Positions 46,680 to 58,080 of a stretch of DNA of 64,000 bases are shown here, one piece after another (positions within the stretch are counted from its first letter, which is position 1; each line of letters begins with the position of its first letter). Origin of the DNA: Dichetophora obliterata (taxonomy: Eukaryota; Arthropoda; Insecta; Diptera; Sciomyzidae); NCBI GenBank assembly GCA_963920525.1, contig OY986437.1, forward strand, positions 56,926,830 to 56,990,829, given 5' to 3'. Below the pieces are notes generated by a model. It saw only the letters and a program-made list of their open reading frames with translations. It was not told where the DNA came from and did not search any database. The position numbers and the translations under genes are program-made.

Positions 46680-49130
46680 TTCTTTCCTACATTTAAGAAT
46701 TATGGAAAAACTACAAATTCACAAATAAATTGTGGAAATTGTGGAAAATGTGGAATTAGAGGACAAGAACAACTAAGGGCTGGAAATGCTAGCCTCGGTT
46801 AAAAGCAATTCCAATTGTCTTTCACAGTTGTTTCGCCTTATCAATAATTCACGTATGGTTCCAATCAATTCCTCTAAATTTTAATATATTGCTAATATTT
46901 TTTTTGCTGGTCGTTTGAAAAATTAAAATCCAGATCTTTCAACTTGCTGCGAGAAGTGCTTCTGAGCATTCAAGTTTGCATGTGCCAATTGAGATTGTAT
47001 TGATTTCGTGGTAGAAAATATGACTTCTAAGCAAATTTTCCTAAGACATCCTTCTGACTTTGTGGTGAAGATCGTAAATATTGAATGAAATATTTCTGAA
47101 ATAGGTATACAATAACATTAAAAACTAAGTTTTGTTTTTTTAAAATATGATTTATATGAAATTTTGATTTATCTTAAGAATAATCTGTAGTGCGTCTAAT
47201 AATTTGGCCAAGAACTATATGTACAAAATTATTTTGTAAAAATAATATCCTTGTTGCTATTTCTATCAAAAATATTTTGCTTTCACTGTATTTTTCAGAC
47301 ACCCACAACTCAGCCCTTGCTAACTTCTTTTTAAGCATTACCGTTTTCCTTAAATGCTGCTAAGCGTTGACGGATTTCAAGGAATTGGAGTGAAGCAACA
47401 TGCTGTATCCTAATGTCAATGCAAGGCACACTCTCACACACAAACACACTCACACACGCATAGTCATAAACGTTTACATCACCAGATCCAGCAGCACATG
47501 TGTGTAATACACACTGTGTATGAGCTTCAATTGCCAAACGGAAGTAACCAACGGCATTTCCTGTCATTCGCAGCATGTTTAGCAACAAATGCCACATTCA
47601 CGGGATGAGCTTTTCTTGGCTTAAAGTAGTTTTTTTTTTTTTAAGTGTTTATTTCTATTTTATTTGGTTTGTTATGTCTTTAAATTCTTGTTGGCTGGTT
47701 TTGTAAAAGCTTCGAGGTCAACGGTTCGCATGAATAGTAGTTGTTAGTAGTATAAGTAGCGAGCCTGGGGACGAGCAGCTTGGGTGATGAGTGGAATGGG
47801 AGCACATAAAATATCATCATACTCGTACTTGTCACACAAAAAACATTCACTTTCTTGACGACGACAATGATGACGTTGTTGTCGTCAACAGATCCAAAGT
47901 TTTCTCAGTCAGCCTTGTTTTTGCGTAGAGTGTACTTTTGCTGTTACTGTTGTTGTTCTGCTGCTGTGTGACTCATACATTTATGCCAACAACATCATCA
48001 TTATCATCATCGGCATAGTCGTTGGAGTCGTCGTTGTTGCTGTTGTCGTTGCCGTTATCGTCAAAGTCGAAGACATTGTTGAGGCTGCCTTAAGTTGGCT
48101 TTTCATGGCAATAAAAAGTCCTAAAGTCAAATTTAAAATATGTCAAATAGTGTTGCTATCTTTATATGTTTGCATATATTTATGGCTTATGTTAGAATAT
48201 GTGCCAGTTTGTGTGTGTATGTGAGCGTGAGTGCGATTTCTATGTTAAGCATGGAAAATATTTAAATGTGTTACTTTGTCGTTCTGCAGCAACTTATTTT
48301 CTTCTACTATATATTTTTTTGTTGGGAAATTATTTTTCTTTTGATATTATTGTTGAAATTCTTGTGTGGATTTTGAACTTTTCCTGTTTTGGTTTTTTCT
48401 ATTTTATTCTTTGTTGTCTTAGGCATTAGTTGTTATTGGATTTGGGAATAAGAATTTATGAACATATGTATGTTAATTTTGTCTTGCCCGATTTCAGTCA
48501 GTTTATTTAAAGAAAAATCGTTAGTTATTTTTAGGAAGCACGTATGTTTGTTTTTGTATGTACGAGTACGCATACTCAAGTTTTAAAGTCATTTGTTAAG
48601 GTCTTTTTTAGTATTTTTTCATAAACTTATTCCAAAAAGTATAAAACAAAATTTAAATTTAGAATTGTTATATTGAAAATCAGAAATTCCATGTGGCATT
48701 TAGAAAACATGTATTGAAATTCTTTCTATTTCCTTTGGAATTCAGATAAGATCAATGTTTATTCAGAAAAGACTAAATGATATTAAAATTAAATCAATTA
48801 AATCATTGTGTTCTTCTAAATTAAAAATGGAATTTCTAAATTTCAATTGATCTGTTCTGAATAATTTGTATTCAAATTTTGTGACTAAAATTTTTTTTAA
48901 ATATTTAAACCCTATCACTCCTTTGGATACTTATCTTTTTACCCTTTCTCAAATAAATGTTTAAAAACTTTTCTTAAAAAAAGTTCAATAGGCTTTTTAT
49001 ATTTTATGAAGATGATTCTAGTAAAATTTCAATGCAAGTATCTTAGAGAAGATTTGTTTTCAACAAAGCAACATAGTTAATTTCATTTAAAAGCACACTA
49101 CAAGCTTGCAATGAAATTTCATAAGATGTT
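46680..49130. other. Host-like non-coding DNA with triplet repeats
   Basis: Includes CAC/TGTG tracts at 47420-47460 and a long GTT/GTC/CAT triplet-rich tract at about 47850-48075, of the type found in fly introns and intergenic DNA. No exon recognised. The 88-codon minus frame at 47331 and the 76-codon frame at 48199 are repeat-driven. Confidence 0.35.
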
Positions 49131-49137
49131 GTGAAAT

Positions 49138-50150
49138 CTATATATATAAAAATGGATGTATGTATGTGGGTGTGTAAATATGTGAGCATGTTTGTATATT
49201 TGCATATCACGTATAGACTCTAAAACTGCTGAACCGATCGGTATGAAATGTTCAGGGCAACTTAAGCCACGGCTGAATTCCTAAATGCAACAATACAATG
49301 CATCAGTGTGTTTTAGTTTTGGATTGGTAAAAAAAAATTTTACCAAAATTTCGCAAGTGTACTATTTTTAAGAATATAATATCAACATAGTTGCTCAGTT
49401 TTCGTATTTAAACCTAGTGCCAATTGAAAATAAAATACACTGATGCATTGCATAAATGCATTTAGGAACTCAGCCTACATCTTGAGAGATTTCCTGTGAT
49501 GTTTGGAATCGATTGGACGAGGGGGCGTGGTACCAACTAAATTTGCGCTATCGCCCACAAACCAAAAAGCAAGGGTCTATCAGACGGTTATACCAGACGG
49601 TTTTGATCGTAAAAAACTAAAATTTTGTAATTTTGTTCAGATGGTTACTGTCGGAAAATGTACAAAAAATGGGTGTGGTCGCAATATATCTACACCCACG
49701 TTTTTTTAATCATGCTAATTTCGGAGATGTACACATTTTATAGTAAAACTGGGTATGTAGGTGCTCCAAGTGGTGGTCACTATATATATATAAATGTTGT
49801 CGCGCCCATTTTTGCTTCCCACAAATCAACAGAACTTTTTGTGGAAACTGTTTTGATAGTGAATTACTAAAATTACTAAAATTTGGTAATTCATATCAAA
49901 TGTTTACTCTCAACAACTTTCTAAAAAAGGGGCGTGGTCACACTTTAACTACATCCACTTTTCAGCAATCATTTTAACTCCTGACATATTCACGTTTTGA
50001 GAGTAAAACTTGGTATGAAGATGCTATGGTTCTAAGTGGCGGTCACTATATAAATAAATGTTGCCACGCCCACTTTTATTGCACACAAATTAGTATAAAT
50101 GATATTTTTCAGACGGTTTTTACCGTAGAAGACTACAATTTAGTAATTTT
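49138..50150 (+). repeat. Helitron/DINE-like repeat with two internal tandem units
   Basis: Starts with TCTATATATATAAAAATGGA and GTATAGACTC(T)AAAACTGCTGAACC, a 5' arrangement common in insect Helitron-type elements. At about 49640-50150 two units of about 255 bp follow: GGGTGTGGTCGC or GGGGCGTGGTCAC, then AGTAAAACTxGGTATG, GTGGTCACTATATA and GCCCATTTTTGCT or GCCCACTTTTATTG. No protein gene. The frames at 49503 and 49658 run through the repeat units. Confidence 0.6.
49271..49475. mobile_element. MITE nested in the Helitron-like repeat
   Basis: GGCTGAATTCCTAAATGCA at the left is mirrored by TGCATTTAGGAACTCAGCC at the right, and both are followed inward by CAATGCATCAGTGT. This gives a 205-bp palindromic element whose removal brings together the host halves (CTTAAGCCAC and TACATCTTGAG). 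No clear target duplication. Confidence 0.75.
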
Positions 50151-51462
50151 CATCTCAGTATCGAGTTACGAATTGACCAAGTCTTTCGAACCAAGGGTCT
50201 AATAAAAGTTTTGAATATGGGCATTTCCACAGAAAAGTCTACCGTTTCCAAAATATTAAAACTTATTAAAAACTTAATATTTGATGATATTATCAAAAAG
50301 AAACATTTTAGTTTTGTTAATTTAAGTAATTTCTATATAAATTCATTAACCATGATGATCAAATCGTCTGCACTGTTTCACAAGTGTAGTTTTTCTTTTT
50401 CGTAAATGTTTAGTAAATGTTTCGTTAATTTTTTTATTTTAGTGAAAATGGAAGACATTGGCTAAAGATAAAGAAAAAATGGTTGAGGCAAGGAGCGGAC
50501 AATAAATTAAGTTTGTTTTTTAATTACTAAATTACATAATTACTTAACTACATAATTACTTAATTACCCAATTGAACTACGATGGAAATTTAAGTAGCGT
50601 TCACCAGTAACGTAACGCCAAATTAAAAAGCCTAATTAAAAATAAACAAAGAAGATTTTTAAATTTGATCACTTAAAAAATAAATTTGTGTTATTTTAAA
50701 CTTTTCAAAAAAAAAGTTGAATGCAAAAAGTCTTTCCCAATTCAGAGAGTTTTGCAAATTTTGTAGTCCTAGTCAAAAATCACATCCGTTGTTTGTAACG
50801 TAACGCCAAATCCTTAGGGTCGATTATTGTCCTTGTTTCTACTTAATATAATGCTACTTGATTACTAAGCAAATATAAAAAAGCCTCTTTAAAATTTTGA
50901 AATTTTCATTTTTTTTTTAATACTTCTTCGTACAAATCGTCCGTAACGCCAGTTTGGAAATGCCCATATACATTAAGGCGGGTCAAAATGAACGAAAATT
51001 TTTTCGCAGTCCGGCTCAGTGAAAATCGCAAAACTCATATTATTTTAATAATTTTTCGCGAAGAAACCATATACTTTTGGTAAACTTGGATCCTCCGGAT
51101 TTTTGAAAATAAATAATCAGTTCAAACTAAATAATATTTAAAACATTTTTAGTAGATCGATTACAGAAAAAAAAGTGAGAGAGGTCTGAAAACTATTTCT
51201 GTATAGTTTGAGAATGCTGAACAAGATGACATTTATTACCGTATTTTGTAAGACGAACGTAGTCACTTGCGTTAGATTTTTTATTTGGTAATATATTTTA
51301 AAGCAATATTTCGGTGAGAGAGAGAGGGTTTGTTCTAACTCATATACAAATGGAATTGCCAGATTAAAAAACCCCAAGTGAGGTGATTGCGTGCGTTTTA
51401 CAATATAATGCTATTACAGATTTTTGCAGCACGCCACAATTTTTTTAGAGGTAATGTTAAAA
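50151..51462. other. Non-coding AT-rich stretch
   Basis: Nothing supported. GTAACGTAACGCCAAAT-like words occur at about 50606 and 50797 and a GTAACGCCAGTTTGG at 50942, suggesting an old internal repeat. The 79-codon minus frame at 51138 has no motif. Confidence 0.35.
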
Positions 51463-51725
51463 TTATATTACATGAATTAAATTGCGAGCTTTAGATCAAG
51501 TAAGTTTTTAAGAAGGCAACAACTACAACAACAACTCTGTATAGAGTTAATCACTCAGCTGACTAGACAGTCTGTTTCGGAAATCGCTACATTTTCCTCT
51601 TCAGTAGTCTTTGAGTAGGCTGAGTGATTGACTCTATACAGAGTTGTTGTTGTTGTTGTTGTTGTTGTTGCCTTCTTAAAAACTTACTTGATCTTAAGCT
51701 CGCAGTTTAATTCATGTAATAATTT
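51463..51725. mobile_element. Palindromic copy of the AGACAG/AGTAGTCTT repeat family (foldback 4)
   Basis: Two copies of the family lie head to head about a centre near 51592. ACATGAATTAAATTGCGAGC, AGATCAAGTAAGTTTTTAAG and ACTCTGTATAGAGT on the left are mirrored on the right (TTAATTCATGT, AAAAACTTACTTGATCT, ACTCTATACAGAGT). The right arm carries an expanded (GTT)n run where the left has (ACA)n. Other copies in the window are single-armed. Confidence 0.85.
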
Positions 51726-51960
51726 AATAGATCATAAGACTAATTAACTTAAAATTATATTTTTAAAAAGTAATGTTTTCTATAAATTAATTTAGTAAAC
51801 TCCTGATTGAGATGATTTCTTGTATAAACTATAATCATTTTTAATCGTCGAAAATGCTTCTAAGTCAGGTTTTTAAAAAGCACACTGAAAAAGCAACTAA
51901 AAGCAGCTTAATATCTCAAGGGAATGGTACTGTTTTAAAGCCGAAAAAAGGCATGTTTTC

Positions 51961-51964
<4 letters not shown>

Positions 51965-51992
<28 letters not shown>
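51965..51992 (+). repeat. Poly(T), 28 bases
   Basis: Uninterrupted T-run. It may be the poly(A) tail of a minus-strand retroposon, but no retroposon sequence is recognised on the side where its body would lie. Confidence 0.8.
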
Positions 51993-52234
51993 GAGACATG
52001 AATAATGTTGGCGTATTTAATTCATATACAGTATGTAACAAAACTGATCACATAGTTCATTGAAAAGAGAAAGATGGTTTTTGAAGCGAAGCTTTTTACG
52101 CCTCGTTTTGTGATTTGCTTGAGTGAAATCTGAAAAGCGACAACTTTCCATACACGTTTTTCTTATAATTGTTGTTGTTTTTTTGTTTGCGTCTATAACA
52201 CAGAGTATATAATAATATTAAAAATATTTTTTGC

Positions 52235-52308
52235 GAGCAAGCAGTGAGGATCGAACTCGCGCCTTCCGATCGAGAGGTCTACACACTAATCACTACTCCA
52301 AGCCATCC
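52235..52308 (-). pseudogene. tRNA-like sequence, minus strand
   Basis: The reverse complement begins GGATGGCTTGGAGTAGTG (A-box-like TGGAGTAGTGATTAG) and carries B box GAGTTCGATCC. Acceptor ends GGATGGC and GCTTGCT do not pair. Likely a SINE head or tRNA pseudogene, distinct from those at 21.5 and 46.6 kb. Confidence 0.45.
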
Positions 52309-52463
52309 ATTTCCGATATGATGTGATTCATTCGATATTTACTGAAGCTATGTTGCAGTAGATGACAGGAATTTATTAAAGGGATTGTTCATTAGCTGCC
52401 CTACATTTTCTATTATGAATGCGTGAAGCTATAATGCAGCAGATCACAATTATCGATCAAATA

Positions 52464-52920
52464 CTACGTTTCTATGGCGAGTTAAATCGAGGTTGACTCG
52501 GGATTAACTTCCCATGGAAACACGAGTTGAGTTGAATTTCGTTAATTCCACGAAACTCCGCGTAACTTATTAGATTTAACTGAGTTAGATTGGATGCGTT
52601 CGGAATATGAAACAGTTGAGTGAGGTTTTCTTGATTATTTGTTATTTTATTTTATTTCTTCCACTGCGTTGACATAAAATGTGACAAACTGTTCAGCAGG
52701 CACTGAAGTAGCGGAAACTAACACTGATCAAAGACTCAATATGTTTAGTAAATTTTGCACCTTCTGAACGCACACATTTATGCTAAGAAAAAATGGCGAA
52801 TAGAATGGCAGAAGTCTAACTCGACTCAATGTTGTGCATGGAAACACTTTCGAGCTAGAAAAGCCATTATGTTAACTTGAAGAAAACCCAACCTAGGATC
52901 AACTCGCCATGGAAACGTAG
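52464..52920. mobile_element. MITE with CTACGTTTCYATGGCGAGTT ends and TA duplication
   Basis: The left end CTACGTTTCTATGGCGAGTT is inverted on the right as AACTCGCCATGGAAACGTAG (one mismatch). TA flanks both sides (52462-52463 and 52921-52922). Internal CATGGAAACAC words repeat the terminal motif in both directions. 457 bp, non-coding. The TA duplication fits Tc1/mariner or ISL2EU-type mobilisation. Confidence 0.82.
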
Positions 52921-52929
52921 TAAAAAGTA

Positions 52930-54300
52930 TTTTGCAAACAACAAAAGCAGCAAGGTTTCATTGAACGGGTGGATTTTAATTGCGAATTCAGACATGAATG
53001 TTCATAGGACTTAAGGCAAGGATGGTGGTCTAGCGCTCGAAAATTTAAGGAATTTTTATGATTTTTTTAAAAAGTTAAAATATTGCACAACGATATTTAA
53101 ACTTTTAAGGTGTATTGTAACTCCCATTCAACATAAAAAAAAATATTTTTTAATTTAAAAAATTGTTGATCTTGTTCAAAATGGCGATCAATGAGATGCT
53201 CTCAAGGAAAAGGGCCATGGGCGGTGTTGTAGATTTCGACTGTTCTATTTATCTGAATAATAAAAACCTAGAATATTATTAATCACTTTAAGTGCAGATA
53301 TGGCTGGCACTAGAAAAAAAAGATATGAAAAATTGACAGAATGACGCGCTTTTGAAAATTAAGTTCTTAAAACAGCTTGTTTTCCACCGGTTATTAAGTG
53401 TAAAATATACGATGTTTTTTAATTAAAACTTTGATTCCAGTTCCAGCGATAACCACCGTTGTTATGAATAGCAATTTTAAATTTCAGATGATTCGGCTAA
53501 ATAGCTTTTACTTTTTCTACAATACCATGCCGAAAAAACTAGTTTCGAGATAAATGTGTATAAAGAGAATGAATGTGGACGAAACACTGTGGCTCGACAC
53601 CTACTAAAACGACTGTAGAAGTGAAAATATTATATTCAATTGGTTTTTGACAAGACGTCATGTAAAATAACGTAGAAATCTAAAATCCACGGATCTATAC
53701 GTACCGTCACGTTACGTTACGTTTATTAAAACCACTTGTATAAGAAAGCATTGTTTCAAACAATAAGTGAAAGAACGCACTGCTTAACTGACATTAGATT
53801 ACATTACGTTACTTCTATTATAATTTTACATTAACTTCAGACTGTACTTTTGAAATATAAAAAAATCAGTTTCATAAAAATTCTAAGCCTTAAACAATGC
53901 TGTTTTGATGAATATAATTTGCGAATGGCAAGTGATCCAAATATTTGCACAACAAGATTAGGACAACTATTGATGTTATATTTGCTAGAAATATCGATGA
54001 CATTACGTCTATATAATATACGTTTGATATTTTAGATATTAAAACCCAATAATTTCATTAACATTTACAAAAATAATTCAAAATTAATGTTAAATAATAA
54101 TGTAAGGTAATAAAATTTACTGGTGGAAAATTATTTTTTTAGTAAACATTAAGTATTTAAAATTTTTCCATTTAATAATTTTTTTATTAAAAAAACCATT
54201 AAATTATGAAACGTATAAAACTGCGAAAAAGTTTCGCTTCTCTCGTGTGTCCAGCGACGCATCTGTTTTTTATATCGTTTTCGTTTGAATACTTGTATTT
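52930..54300. other. Non-coding AT-rich stretch
   Basis: No supported gene or element. GTTACGTTACGT-like words appear at 53707-53718 and ACATTACGTTAC at 53800. The 61-codon frame at 53850 is unremarkable. Confidence 0.35.
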
Positions 54301-54324
54301 TTATTTGTATCAAAAATATTTTAT

Positions 54325-55290
54325 GAGGCTATTGAGCACTAAAAAATAAAAAAACCCAAGCAAAAATCGTCCATACAAAAATATTGAGCAAGAAATTAAA
54401 AAAGGGGTTACAGATAATCGTACACTCGTTTTTTTTTTTAGGATAAGCCACAAATTCCCAATCGGGTTGAGATCTGTGCTTTGAGGAGGCCACTCCATCA
54501 CATTAATTTTTTTTTTTTTTTTTGTTTTAAATAATCTATTGTTTTTTTTTTTTTGCCTTATGCTTAGGTCATTGTCCTGCATTAGTATAGAATTCCTAGC
54601 ATTAAGGTTGAATTTCGACAGAGAAGTACGATAGCTAGACTCTAGGATGTCCATATAACATTCGGCATTTATAATCCCATCAATTTTGCTTAGCATTCCA
54701 ACACCAGACATATAGAAGCATCCCCAGAAGAGAAATTTCCCACCGCCAAAATTTAGAGTAGGAATAACGTCTCTATCAGTAATGGTTTTTGATGGCTTTT
54801 TCCACACATAACGAAGTCCATCCGACTCATGCATATTGATCTTGCTCTCATCTGTCCAAACAACCTTAGCCCACACTGCTCATATGTCCGATTTGCATAC
54901 TCTTGTGCAAATTTGAGACGCATCTGTCGGTGACGTGAAGTCAACAATGGTCTTTTGATTTTTCGGCGGGCTTTGAAACCTATTCTTCTCAGCTGCCGGC
55001 TTACGGTCATGCGGGAAACTTTTTTGTTATGGATATTTTTGAGTTCCTTTTGAATGTCAGTTCCCGACTTTGCTGTACCAGTAACCACCAAGCGCTGAAT
55101 CACTGTGTGTGTAGTCGCGGTCATAGAATTTCTTGGCTCTCCTCCACGATTCTAGGGACCAGAAATTTGGGCCATAGGAAATCCAACGGATGTTGCAATG
55201 GTGCGGATCGAAAGGCCTCCCTTAAGTTTTCCTTCCACAATACTTTTAATGGCATCCGATATGTTTTCATTTTCCTTTAAAAGATCATAT
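54325..55290 (-). pseudogene. Tc1-family transposase, broken, last catalytic residue changed
   Basis: Reading from about 55290, the N-terminal HTH part (EGKLKGGLSIRTIATSVGF) is followed by a stop. An open stretch then runs VIQRLVVTGTAKSGTDI ... KKVSRMTVSRQLRRIGFKAR. A frame change near 54880 leads to KVVWTDESKINMHESDG with the first catalytic Asp, ILMQDNDLS with the second, and MEWPPQSTDLNPIGNLW, where the usual PIENLW glutamate is Gly. A run of lysines from an A-tract precedes that motif. DD34E spacing and motifs identify the Tc1 branch. Stop, frameshift and the lost glutamate make it dead. Terminal repeats were not found. Confidence 0.88.
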
Positions 55291-55329
55291 AAGCTTATAT
55301 TTAATATATCTCGAACAATTTTACTCACC

Positions 55330-56009
55330 AATAATTTTTTAGTTTTTAATTACAGTTAAGTTCTTCTAATAGCGAATAATTTTATTTTTATGCAATATCC
55401 CACAAAATGTTTTATCGAGCAATGTCCACTGCAACGACTGTAACAAAGCTTTTCAAGTGATTGATGCTGCAAAATCAATTATTGTGAAAAACTACACTGT
55501 AAAAACTAAGTCTAATTTTAAACACTGCCTTAAAATCATCAATAGCCTAAATTTCATCGCCGTCTTTATATTAAGTTTAATGTGTTTAAGTTTAATAAAA
55601 GCTGGAATTCAGCGAAGCTACTGCTGCTTTTACAATTAACTGCCTTGTAATAAGACAGTATTGGATTCTGGTTTGCAGCAAATAAAGGCCAGTGAAATTT
55701 CAGCGAAAGCTGTCTTAAAGCTGTTGCTTAAAACTTTAAGACAATTTTTTACCTAATAATAAGATTTACATTTTACAGTGTAACGGGACTATGGTGCCAT
55801 ACGAAATTTATATAAACAATAAAAACAGGTTCTTAAGCTTTCTAAATTGATTTCTGGGCTCAAAAACTGTTTGATCACAAAATATAAACGATAGTTCTCA
55901 AGTATGAAGTATATGTTATAGTTTTACTTCTTAAGTATTTTTTGAAAAGAAAATTTTAAATTCTCGATAAATAAATCCATGGCAGCGATTCTCCGGATGC
56001 GCCTCAAAA
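55330..56009. other. Non-coding AT-rich stretch
   Basis: No gene or bounded element. The 60-codon frame at 55457 is unremarkable. Confidence 0.35.
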
Positions 56010-56731
56010 AAAAGTTGTTATTGAAATCGGTTTGACCGTCTGTCAGCGTAAGTGTTTTGTAGCTGAAATAACTACCCCAAAGTAGGGTGCAAGTTAAAGG
56101 TATTTGAGGCCCCAAAGTTGTGAATAGGAATATTGTTAGATTCGGGAATTTTTTTAGTACAACAGTGTTCAGATTTCAGTACAAATTTTCGGTATTTCTC
56201 ACAAAACTCGCTATAAATACGCTATTTTTTTAGTAAATTTTAGAAAATTTAGTATTTTTAAAAATACTTGATGTAATCTATTGATACATATAAAAAAATG
56301 CCAAATAGTGGAATTTATATTTTAAATGAAGTCATTGAATTGAATTTAAAAAACTTTTCGTGACTCTTGTAGCAGTCTCGTGAATCCAATGTACTCAAAA
56401 TGTTTCCGAGACATTTTTTTTTCTGTTACAGTTGTACACGAATGGCTTACAAGCTGCACGAGATTTTCGGTATGCTGCGAGTGGCATGGAAAATTTAAAT
56501 ATATAACAAAATTTACTAAAAATTTTGACCGAAATCTGAACACTCTTGCACGAAAAGTTCTTGAAATTAACAATCTTCCTATTTACAGCCCTTTGGATCC
56601 ATACACTTTTAATTTGCACCCTACTTTGGTAAAAACTTACGGCGAAAAACCGCTGATTTTTGGCGAAAAAGTGATTTTTTTCAAAACAAAACCGCTGGCA
56701 GACGGTAACACCGATTTCAATATTTTTTTAG
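56010..56731. mobile_element. Foldback (palindromic) element 5
   Basis: Left-arm blocks ATTGAAATCGGTTTGACCGT, CAAAGTAGGGTGCAA, AATAGGAATATTGTTA and GTGTTCAGATTTCAGT are mirrored on the right as ACTAAAAATTTTGACCGAAATCTGAACAC-type sequence, AACAATCTTCCTATTTAC, TTGCACCCTACTTTGG and ACGGTAACACCGATTTCAAT, symmetric about 56370. Exact ends and target duplication are not resolved. The 122-codon frame at 56380-56748 lies in the right arm and is not a gene. Confidence 0.75.
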
Positions 56732-56868
56732 ATTTAAGATATTCTTGAATCCAGCTCCCAGAATATGTGTCGAAAAAAATAGTATAGATTAGATTCGATT
56801 TTATTATTCAAGTTTTTAGAGTTTACAAGAAAAGGTTTATAAAAATCGAGTAACGGACATTAACATTG

Positions 56869-57027
56869 GCCGCATTCTAGCCGAAAAAGTGCTCAAGTAG
56901 CGAAGTAGCATAAAATATTTTCGCTATATAAATTGTGACATCTCAAGGAACATGTTCTGTGAGAGCATACCATTCAGCCCGAAAGTTGTGGAACAGTTCT
57001 TGAGCACTTTTTCGGCTAGAATGCGGC
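56869..57027. mobile_element. 159-bp MITE with perfect 29-bp inverted ends
   Basis: GGCCGCATTCTAGCCGAAAA(AGTGCTCAA) and its exact inverse end the element. The trinucleotide ATT lies on both sides (56866-56868 and 57028-57030), a 3-bp duplication as made by PIF/Harbinger elements, although their preferred site is TWA. The near-identical ends suggest recent mobilisation. Confidence 0.85.
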
Positions 57028-57165
57028 CATTGTAAATTGTGTGGCGTTTCACAAAAGTTACTAAAATGCATAGAAGGATAAAAATTCAGTGTTTGTTTTC
57101 TTTTCTTATTTTTATTTTCTAAAAATATTCATTTATTAATAAATCTTTGTATTGCAGAGGGCTAG

Positions 57166-58080
57166 TTAAAAACTCACAATATTATTAATAACGATTAAGT
57201 TAAGAATGTCATACACTTCTTGGTAAGTTAATTCGGTTTTAATAAAATACTTAAGCCTTGCAAAATTAAATATGGGACAAACCCCGAATAGGTGATATGT
57301 GTTTGCCATGTTATTTAAGTTACATATGGAGCAAGGACCTAGAGGCTCATTTCTGAAGGCCCTAGCGTTTAGATTAAGCAACCCACCTCGAGCTTTAAAA
57401 ACTAGACTTAGGCCTTTTACACATGGAGCAATTGAAAAGTAATGCAACTGCAACGCAATAGCTTAAAAAGTTTCAAGCCACTCCAATTTTAAACTGAATT
57501 GCAACCTATGTTTTCAGATGAGCAAGTCACGTCACAGCGCAACATTTAAAATGCATAACAACACAAGTAGTTTTTAATAGAAGCTTTGTAAAATAGAAAT
57601 AAAATATTAAATTAGTTCAAGCGTTTCGAGTGCTGAAGATGTTATTTCATAATTTTATGCACGAAAAACCCAACTTCAAAATAGAATTTGGGTGCATCCA
57701 TACATAAGGAAATATATTAACTACAGATTATTCATTGCAGCAAACGAACGGCACCAAACTGATGTCAAACAAAACACAATATGCAACACAAAATCGCCGA
57801 TTAACATTGCAGCAAGCAGTATTGCATTGAACTGATCGCAAACGTGTTGCCAACTTGTTGTGCACAAGTTGTTTCATGTAAAAGCTTTGATAAAAATACA
57901 TTGGTTAGCAACTTTTGTTGCAGTTTCATTATTTTTCAATTGCTCCATGTGTAAAAGGCCTTACTAACCGTGAGCAGTTAAGCTTGCCAAAATAGCGATT
58001 TCTATCATGCTGAAGTACCGGATACAAATCATGATTTTGAGCCATTCTGGCACTATCTACGTGTTGGGGTTATTTGTTTG
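57166..58080 (-). pseudogene. LINE C-terminal fragment, split by a MITE
   Basis: The minus strand reads MAQNHDLYPVLQHDRNRYF, then GKLNCSRLV up to the MITE at 57960. After removal of the MITE and one TTA it continues in frame as SLVFKARGGLLNLNARAFRN, then EPLGPCSICNLNNMANTYHL, FGVCPIFNFARLKYF and TYQEVYDILN to a stop at 57166-57168. The CxxCN...TYHxxGVCP pattern is the C-terminal zinc-finger region typical of non-LTR retrotransposon ORF2 proteins; the clade is not certain. RT and endonuclease domains are absent. Confidence 0.7.
57411..57960. mobile_element. PIF/Harbinger-type MITE, 550 bp, TTA duplication
   Basis: The left end GGCCTTTTACACATGGAGCA and its continuation ATTGAAAA are inverted exactly at the right end. 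TTA lies on both sides (57408-57410 and 57961-57963). A GGCCTTTxACAC end plus a 3-bp TTA duplication is diagnostic of PIF/Harbinger-type elements. Collapsing it restores the reading frame of the LINE it interrupts. No transposase. Confidence 0.92.

Noticed and set aside
56380..56748. 122-codon plus-strand frame
   Set aside because: Coincides with the right arm of a foldback element; the mirrored left arm is not open, so there is no sign of coding selection.
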